Positions 57,564 to 64,000 of a stretch of DNA of 64,000 nucleotides are shown here, piece after piece; the first letter of the stretch is position 1, and each line of letters begins with the position of its first letter. The notes under the pieces were generated by a model. It ran no database searches. It saw only the letters and a list, made by a program, of their open reading frames with translations, and had not been told where the DNA came from. Source of the DNA: Symsagittifera roscoffensis. Lineage: Eukaryota > Xenacoelomorpha > Acoela > Convolutidae. Location: the NCBI RefSeq assembly GCF_963678635.1, contig NC_087065.1:3224001-3288000 (forward strand). The letters are read 5' to 3'. The position numbers and the translations under genes are program-made.

Positions 57564-59309
57564 ATGGACGAAAAATTCCAAAGTAAGATACGCAAGTTAT
57601 TCGAAACCCGTCTAAATCTAGAAAATGAGCTGCTTAAAGGTCACTCATTATTACTTGAGTACATTGAGAATAATAGTCGCACTACAAAAATTGATGATGC
57701 TGTTTACAAATGTAAAATTGCGTTGGAAAAAGCTGTCGACGTCAATGAGCAATTAATTAGGTTAGCGGGAAAAACGGAAAATCCTGAAAAAATTATTGCT
57801 CAGCAAGACCTTTGGCTTAAGAAAGTAACCGAAATGAACGATAAAGTAATGCACGAAGCTCAGAGTTACAAGATGAGCCTTGAACCTTCGTCATTTCCAG
57901 CAGCCGGCATTACAGGGAGCAAGGGATCTTTACAACAAACTAGGTCTGAGACATCCTCACACTCGCACAAAACAAGTGATTCAGCAGCACGAGTATCTGA
58001 AAACATGTCTAAGGTCTCTAATAAGTCTAAGGATAGTAGAAAGCTTAACTCACAAAAGTCTGATAAATCTGCTTCCACTCGTCATACGTCGACTGTTCGC
58101 TCTATGTCATCAAGTGAGAAACGGCATGAGTTAGCTTTAGTAAAACGACGCCATGAGGAGCTGGAAAGGCAGTATCAAGTATCTTTAAGACTTAAAGAGC
58201 AAGAGAGCCGTCTTAAGTTCGAACAAAGTCAGCTGGAAGTAGAGCAATTGGCTGAAAATCATAAAAAGCAACTAATTGAAATGGAATTGAAAGCGATTGA
58301 ACTTGAGGACCTTTCATCTGAGGTTAGCGAGAAGGTAGCGGAAAGTAACTTAACAGGAGTAAGTCAACCTATTTCAAAGGTAGCAACCGATCGAACTAAT
58401 GATTGGGTAGACTCTGTTAGTTCACAAGCACCTCCCGACGTTGCTAGTGCGCCAGGTTTGCAGGCCTTCACTCATGTACCCATTTCGTCAGGACCGACGA
58501 CTTCCGCCCTCCTTGCTAATGCAATTCACACCAGTAATAGTCATAACCATGAGCACACAGCATTTAGTGACCCTGGAATCCATAGTTATGGACATCGGGC
58601 TATGCCTCAATTTGGCAGTGCAAGCCGTTTGCCATTGCAAGCTTCTGTTTCATTCCCAGCCTCTGTTCCATTCCCAGTTAACAATATGAATTCTAGTGCA
58701 CACGTGTCACCACCGTCTGCTGTTCCTTTACAGATCATGAGTTCAAACATAACTTATGGTAGTTTTGCCATCGCGCAACCGGAATCATTACCTGTCCCAA
58801 TGTTACCGGCCCAACCAGGTTCTGGTTTTGTTTCTTTGTCGCCTGCATTTGCTGGTGGTGGCTTCTCATCTTCTGGAGTAAACCCAACGCCGGTTTTCTT
58901 TTCGGCACCTAATTGCCATGCAGCGCCAGTCCAGACGCAACATAATCTTCCCTTTGTTCCGCATACTGTGTCACCTAGTATCAACGATTACTACACAAGT
59001 GATGCAAACTTATGGCGATTGGCTGCTACAACTCCAATCGTCACGCCTGCTCAGTGTTGTAATGCTGGAAACATTTTTTCTAATGTGACAACTGTTGTCC
59101 CATCGTGTAACACCGCCGCTCCTTATACTAGTGGTGGGACTGTGTATTTTAATACTCCCCCAGTTCATCCACAACATGTTCCGCATTTCGTCAATCATAC
59201 TAATACTGGTTATCAGCCAGTCAACGAAGACTACGCACCGTCTTCTGCTTATCCGAACCAAGGTTGTTCATCGGATCGACCTCTCTCCGCTCGTGAATTG
59301 GCGGAATAA
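57564..59309 (+). CDS. gag: BEL/Pao gag-like protein
   Basis: A 581-codon frame from the ATG at 57,564 (the frame is open nine bases earlier, from a GTG). Residues 1-110 are helical (MDEKFQSKIRKLFETRLNLE). A Ser/Lys-rich linker follows, then a long charged coiled coil at about 185-260 (KRRHEELERQYQVSLRLKEQ onward), then a Pro/Ser/Gln-rich low-complexity tail. It would form the particle core; the coiled coil probably drives assembly. It ends at TAA 59,307-59,309 and the next domain starts in the same frame, so the stop may be a mutation within a single gag-pol ORF or a readthrough stop. No zinc knuckle in this part. Confidence 0.75.
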   Translation: MDEKFQSKIRKLFETRLNLENELLKGHSLLLEYIENNSRTTKIDDAVYKCKIALEKAVDVNEQLIRLAGKTENPEKIIAQQDLWLKKVTEMNDKVMHEAQSYKMSLEPSSFPAAGITGSKGSLQQTRSETSSHSHKTSDSAARVSENMSKVSNKSKDSRKLNSQKSDKSASTRHTSTVRSMSSSEKRHELALVKRRHEELERQYQVSLRLKEQESRLKFEQSQLEVEQLAENHKKQLIEMELKAIELEDLSSEVSEKVAESNLTGVSQPISKVATDRTNDWVDSVSSQAPPDVASAPGLQAFTHVPISSGPTTSALLANAIHTSNSHNHEHTAFSDPGIHSYGHRAMPQFGSASRLPLQASVSFPASVPFPVNNMNSSAHVSPPSAVPLQIMSSNITYGSFAIAQPESLPVPMLPAQPGSGFVSLSPAFAGGGFSSSGVNPTPVFFSAPNCHAAPVQTQHNLPFVPHTVSPSINDYYTSDANLWRLAATTPIVTPAQCCNAGNIFSNVTTVVPSCNTAAPYTSGGTVYFNTPPVHPQHVPHFVNHTNTGYQPVNEDYAPSSAYPNQGCSSDRPLSARELAE

Positions 59310-59312
59310 TTG

Positions 59313-60540
59313 ATGCATAGCCGCAAAGATCATCTTCCTGAATGGAAGTTAGCCCAGTTTGACGGCAACCCGTTAAACTGGCACGAATGGTTTGGTCAGT
59401 TTAAGTCCACCGTTGATTCCGCTGTTCTCACCGATGATACGAAACTGACATACTTAAAAACGCTCGTCACAGGCAAAGCAAAAACCGCAATTGCGGAGTT
59501 TAGTTATAGTGGCGTTATGTACAAGGATGCACTGGCCACCTTGCAACGGAAGTTTGGGCAACCACATGCCATTGTTGGTGCGCATCTTGATAAGCTGAAT
59601 ACTTTTCCTCCACTTAAGATGCACAATTCGGAAAATGTCATTAGTTTCTCCTCTGCAATATCTGGCCTCGTAGCAGTTTTCAAATCATTGTCTTTCAACG
59701 ATGATCTAAAGAGTGTTAACCTGTTAAACCAAGCTGTTAGTAAATTTCCGCCTAACCTCAAGGAGGCTTGGTCAATGCATACTGTTAGACATAATTGGCA
59801 GCGACCAACACTCTTAGACTTTAACAACTGGTTGAAAGAAAAGGCCGAGGGGCATGAAAGATTACGTTTACTCAACTCTAAGGCAAAAAACGAGGAACCA
59901 GTTAAACCAAAAACAACCAAAGTTTTTGCAGCCAATAGCCAGGTAAGTAGTAAGGCTCAGGATAAGTCTAAGTTTCCGCCGTGTGTTTTGTGTAAGGGTA
60001 GTCATGCATTGTGGAATTGTGCTGTTTTTAGGGAAAAGAATGCTACTCAGCGAGCAAAATACGTAGCTGAACAGAAACTTTGCTTCGCTTGTCTCAATGG
60101 CAATCATAGTTTCCGGCAATGTTCTAGAGCAAAAAAGTGCCCGAAGCCAGAGTGTGATAGCACACATAATGTCTTGCTCCATGGAGCCGAAAGAATATTT
60201 CCTCGGAAGGAAAATTCAAATGTCTCGAATAAGGCTGGAACAAACAAATCCAAGGAGAATACAAACACTTCCACCCATGCCGCTGTTAGTGATGTACATG
60301 ACATTGAATCTTCTAAAGGGTTGTTGCCAATTGCAACACTTGGTGTATCCTCGGATGTAACCAGTCTCCTGACGTTGGTTCTTTGTGATAGTGCATCGAC
60401 TCACTCCTGGGTATCTTCGTCACTCGTAAACCGTCTCGACTTAGTAGGGGAGCCCGTTAACTTGTCAATTAGTGGTTTCAATTCAACCACCGTTGTTGAG
60501 ACTCAGAGGGTCAAGTTTACAGTTTCCTCCGAGCCGAGGA
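59313..60540 (+). CDS. BEL/Pao DUF1759 domain, zinc knuckles and protease
   Basis: ATG at 59,313, two codons after the gag stop and in the same frame. A DUF1759-like capsid segment comes first (LPEWKLAQFDGNPLNWHEWF). Two zinc-binding motifs follow: CVLCKGSHALWNC and CFACLNGNHSFRQC (CX2CX4HX4C). Near 60,387 is an aspartic protease active site reading LCDSASTHSW, with Ala where Asp-Ser/Thr-Gly is usual, which may weaken catalysis. A frameshift at about 60,540 moves the true coding into another frame; the remainder of this frame to 60,644 is spurious. Confidence 0.8.
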
Positions 60541-61735
60541 CGTTGAAGTTATTATCGGACAAGACTACTACCACGCCGTTAGACCCATTGAGTTCATCTT
60601 GGGAGATGATAAAAACTCACCGTGTTCCGTTCGCCTACCGATAGGTTGGTTCTTAAGTGGTCCGCTGCCGCCGTCCGGTAATTCTACTTCTTCGTGTTTC
60701 AAGTGTGTTGTTGAAGATTCTTCTCTGACCGACCAGATAAAATCCTGGTACGAGTTGGAATCGTATGGTGCTTTCAAACAAGTCGATGCCCGTTCCATCC
60801 TAAATTCTGAAACCGTTCACAATGGCGAAAGATACATTGTGCCTATGCTTTGGATTGATAGTAATGTCAGTCTACCAAACAATTATTACTCGTCACTCGC
60901 CCAATTTAAATCGTTGGAGAGAAGGTTAAGTAAAGACCCTGAGCTGCGCGAAAGATACTCGGAAACCATTAGAGAGGACATTAGGAAAGGCTATGTCGTT
61001 ACCGTCGAACCGCATGATCCACGTAAGCGTTCCGATCGCGAGTGGTATCTTCCGCACCATCCCGTCGTAAATCCGAATAAGCCGGGTAAGGTGCGCCGAG
61101 TTCTTAATGGGGCTTCTAAGTTTCATGGCACCTCCTTAAATAAGTCCTTATTGGTGGGTCCTGACCTACTCCAAAATTTAATTTTTGTGCTTTTGCGATT
61201 CCGTCAACATAAGCACGCCGTCTCCGCGGATATAGAGGGTATGTTCCTCCAGGTAGAAGTCCTTGCCCGCGACCAAATTTCGCTCCGTTTTTTGTGGCGG
61301 GAGGATACCACTTCCGATGTGGTAGTTCATCAGTACACTCGCCATATATTCGGCGCACGGGATTCGCCTACGTGCGCCAATTTCGCGTTGTAAAAAACAG
61401 CAACTGATAATATGTCCACATATCCTGAGGCCGCCTCAGTCGTAAATGAAAAATTTTACATGGACGATTACTTGGATTCATTCGAGAACGTTACCCAAGC
61501 AATTAAAACTAGTCGCGATTTGGTTTCCTTACTAAAATTGGGAGGATTTAATTTGACTAAATTTGTCTGTAATGCTGATGAAATCACTTCAGCAATGAAC
61601 CCCGAGGAATCCGAAACCTCATCTTCACCCATCAAGGAAATTTGTAACGGTGCCGAACAATCATCACACGTCTTAGGTCTTAAGTGGGACCATGTGAAAG
61701 ACACATTGGTTGTTAGCAGAGGCGTTGGATCCTCC
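60541..61735 (+). pseudogene. BEL/Pao protease end and reverse transcriptase
   Basis: Resumes in a new frame with VIIGQDYYHAVRP and NSPCSVRLPIGWFLSGPLPP, typical of the protease-RT linker. The reverse transcriptase fingers and palm follow (EWYLPHHPVVNPNKPGKVRR, VLNGASKFHGTSLN, FGARDSPTCANFAL). A TAA at 61,391-61,393 interrupts within this motif. The frame then continues to the catalytic FYMDDYLDSF (YMDD at 61,457-61,468) and LLKLGGFNLTKFVCN. A second frameshift lies near 61,720-61,735. The ATG at 60,599 is internal and not a real start. Confidence 0.85.
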
Positions 61736-62651
61736 TCTCGATAAAGCAATAACTCAACGAACCGTCTTGAGTTTCGTCTCTTCTGTGTTTGACCCTGTTG
61801 GGTTAGTAGCTCCATACACAGTTAGGGCCCGTCTTTTACTTAAAGATATTTGGAAAATCAGTGGTCAAATTTGGGACGACGAATTGCCAGAAGACATAAG
61901 AGATAAGTTTCTCGAGTGGCACTCCGGTCTCCCTCTCTTAGGGCAATTGACTATTCCCCGTTGTTACTTCACAGAGCCTGTTGATCAAATTGAGCTCCAC
62001 ATGTTCGGTGATAGCTCGCAGGACGTTTTCTGTGCTGTTGGATTTTTGCGTGCGCGACTCGCGAGCTCGCATAAAACTCAAATATCCTTCATCTTTGGTA
62101 AAGCTCGCGTTGCGCCCATGAAAGCTCTATCTATACCGAAGCTAGAGCTTCAAGCTGCTCTGCTCGCCACACGACTAAAAGATGATATACTGACCGCACT
62201 TACCGTCTCTATTAATCATGTCTTTATGTGGACAGATAGTACAACGGTTTTGCAGTGGCTAAACTCCACTGAAAAATTACCTGTATTCGTCGCTAATATT
62301 GATGAGTGGCACCATGTTCTGAGCGGCGATAATCCAGCTGATACCGGTACGCGGGGGATTTCTTCGGAAGCCCTCAAGGATAGCAGCTGGGTTATTGGTC
62401 CGAGCATTCTCAGGACTACTGATTGGCCGTTTATACCCGACGAACGTGTAATCAATAAAATTCGTTCGAAGGGTCCTTCTTGTGATGTTGATAATTGCTT
62501 GGAGACATCATCTTCCTTCGTCGCCGATGTCACATCAATCAAACATCCCGAACACGGGTTCAATTGGGAAAGGTTCAGTTCCTTTACAAGATATAAACGA
62601 GTAGTCGCTTTTATGTTGAGGATGTTGCCTTCACATAAGCATTTTCGTTGA
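61736..62651 (+). pseudogene. BEL/Pao connection domain and RNase H
   Basis: Starts with LDPPLDKAITQRTVLSFVSS and VFDPVGLVAPYTVRARLLLK, the segment that joins RT to RNase H in BEL/Pao (Peptidase_A17 Pfam region). RNase H acidic residues appear in order in HMFGDSSQDVFCAVGFL, PKLELQAALLATRL, FMWTDSTTVLQWLN and DNPADTGTRG. The frame stops at TGA 62,649-62,651, but coding continues beyond it in the same frame. Confidence 0.85.
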
Positions 62652-64000
62652 AAGGACTTACGAATCACCGACCCCACTGAACTTGATATTGCAGAAAGCA
62701 AACTGATTCATCTTGCTCAGATGGAATCCTTTCCCGTTGAGTTAAAAACACTCACCGCTGGCAAACCTATTAAGAGTAGTAGTAAAATTGCCACATACTC
62801 GCCATTTATCGGTCCCGCTGGAATCATTCGTTCCACCGGACGGATTGTGCGCTTAGTGAATACCGAGTTTGATACTAAGCACCCAATAATACTCGACGCC
62901 CGACATACTTTAGTTCGTTTGTTGGCCCGCAGCCTCCACCATAAGCATTTTCATCAAGGATTAGATTACATGCGCTCCGTTTTAAATATGAAATATGCAA
63001 TACTTGGGTTGCGTCGACTACTGTGGTCTATCGAAAATCAATGTGTAACATGCCGTAAACGCAAAGCAAGCACCATCCAGCCAATTATGTCCGATTTACC
63101 GGTCGAACGTCTCGGATACAAGCAACCACCCTTCAATCATACGGGTGTGGATTACTTTGGACCGCTTTACGTTCCGGTTCGCAGAAGCACGGAAAAAAGA
63201 TGGGGATTTCTTTTTACTTGCCTCACCACCAGGGCTGTACACCTTGAGATTGTACCGTCTCTGGACACCAGTTCCTGTGTCATGGGCATTGAACGGTTCG
63301 TTGCGCGCCGTGGTACGCCAAGCACAATCTGGTCGGATAATGGCACGAACTTCGTTGGTGCGGAAAAGGAATTACTTGCCTGCATCAAGAGCTGGAATGG
63401 CATGGCTCGGACCATTTTTGCACACAAAGGTGTTACTTGGAAATTTAACCCGCCAGGCGCACCCCATCATGGCGGCTCCTGGGAACGCCTCGTCCGAAGC
63501 GTGAAGCGCGTGCTGTACGATATCCTAGGCAGTAGGCGAGTCACTGAAGAGGTGTTAGGAACAACACTCTGCTTAGTTGAACAAGCTTTGAATTCGAGGC
63601 CAATCACTCCCGTTAGTACCGATTCACGTGAGTTAGAAGCGTTAACCCCAAACCATTTTTTGCTTGGACAACATGCCACAAGCTTTCCTTCGCTTTTACC
63701 CGGGGAGCACTTCGATCACAAGAAAAGGTACGTGCGAGCGCAGTCATATGCTAACGCGATTTGGTCTCGTTGGCTTCGAGAATATGTTCCCTCGCTGAAT
63801 AAGTGTGTCAAGTGGCACACTCATTCTGACTTCACTGTTAAAACAGGCGATCTCGTGTGGGTGATTGAGCCCGATAGTCCGCGTGGGTACTACCCTCTCG
63901 CCCGAATCGTCAAGCTAAACTACGGACAGGACGGCTGCGCCCGATCCGCCCTTGTCAGGACCGCAACCCGTGAAGTCACGCGGCCGATCGTTAAGCTCGC
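62652..64000 (+). CDS. BEL/Pao integrase, partial at window edge
   Basis: Open from the TGA to the edge of the window. An H2C2 zinc-binding region (HHKHFHQGLDY ... CVTCRKRKA) is followed by the DDE core: Asp at 63,150 (GVDYFGPL), Asp at 63,336 (SDNGTNFVG) and Glu at 63,483 (GGSWERLVRSVKR). The last two are 49 residues apart. A DUF5641-type C-terminal domain follows (TGDLVWVIEPDSPRGYYPLA). The core residues are intact and no further breaks are seen, unlike the upstream part. It would integrate the cDNA copy. Confidence 0.9.

Larger units (their letters stand above)
46164..57574. repeat. Large duplication, copy B
   Basis: Near-identical partner of 1-11,411. To the left it continues into a tandem LTR-leader unit, and to the right it continues uninterrupted into BEL/Pao gag and pol. 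Copy B therefore carries the more natural sequence at its right edge. The near-identity means either a very recent duplication or an assembly that placed one locus twice. Confidence 0.95.
54562..64000 (+). mobile_element. BEL/Pao LTR retrotransposon, right end outside window
   Basis: Order: 5' LTR, primer binding site, long leader, gag, then a pol with zinc knuckles, aspartic protease, reverse transcriptase, RNase H, integrase and the DUF5641-type C-terminal domain. This order and the DUF1759-like segment are specific to BEL/Pao. Stops at 59,307, 61,391 and 62,649 and two frameshifts make it defective as read. The 3' LTR is not in the window. Confidence 0.9.

Noticed and set aside
60599-60644. 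Separate reverse-transcriptase gene starting at ATG 60,599 and overlapping the upstream ORF
   Set aside because: Conserved protein in this frame begins upstream near 60,541, so the overlap reflects a frameshift and not a second start.

Overview
The window is eukaryotic, almost certainly from an invertebrate animal. It is AT-rich, has no compact operons, and nearly everything recognisable is a transposable element. The strongest taxonomic clue is a BEL/Pao LTR retrotransposon (57.5 kb to the right edge), since that superfamily is known from animals. It sits with a Polinton/Maverick-type DNA element and a Ty3/gypsy fragment. I see no intact host gene and cannot name the species.

Layout. (1) 1-11,411 and 46,164-57,574 are two copies of one segment, offset by exactly 46,163 bases; I noticed only two base differences. 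Each copy holds, from left to right, the tail of an LTR-leader repeat, a decayed minus-strand gene family of unknown function whose upstream part is a tandem array with a 2,186-bp unit, a BEL/Pao 5' LTR inserted into the third array unit, a tRNA-Lys-type primer binding site, and a long leader. The leader carries an 84-bp higher-order minisatellite, two hairpin repeats and an unrecognised ORF. (2) 11,412-35,288 is a decayed, mosaic Polinton. Its protein-primed DNA polymerase B lies on the minus strand and is broken into at least eight repeated blocks. A packaging ATPase, an integrase and a conserved Polinton-type protein lie on the plus strand. Terminal inverted repeats are at 12,418-12,837 and 34,965-35,288. 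(3) 35,289-38,939 is a plus-strand Ty3/gypsy pol relic (RT, RNase H, integrase). (4) 38,940-41,840 repeats the right part of the Polinton. (5) 41,841-43,583 holds a small gypsy scrap, a second copy of the minus-strand family and unassigned DNA. (6) 43,584-46,379 has two tandem LTR-plus-leader units of another LTR element.

In the second copy of the large duplication the BEL/Pao element continues into gag and pol (57,564 to the window edge). Its coding region keeps most domain signatures (zinc knuckles, protease, YMDD reverse transcriptase, RNase H, DDE integrase) but has three in-frame stops and two frameshifts. In the first copy the same element stops three codons into gag and is joined to Polinton polymerase sequence.

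The picture is a transposon graveyard reshaped by repeated duplication and template switching. The least conventional signals are the paired leader hairpins with compensatory stem changes, the extra ORF upstream of BEL/Pao gag, and the serially duplicated Polinton polymerase with TIR remnants at unit boundaries.
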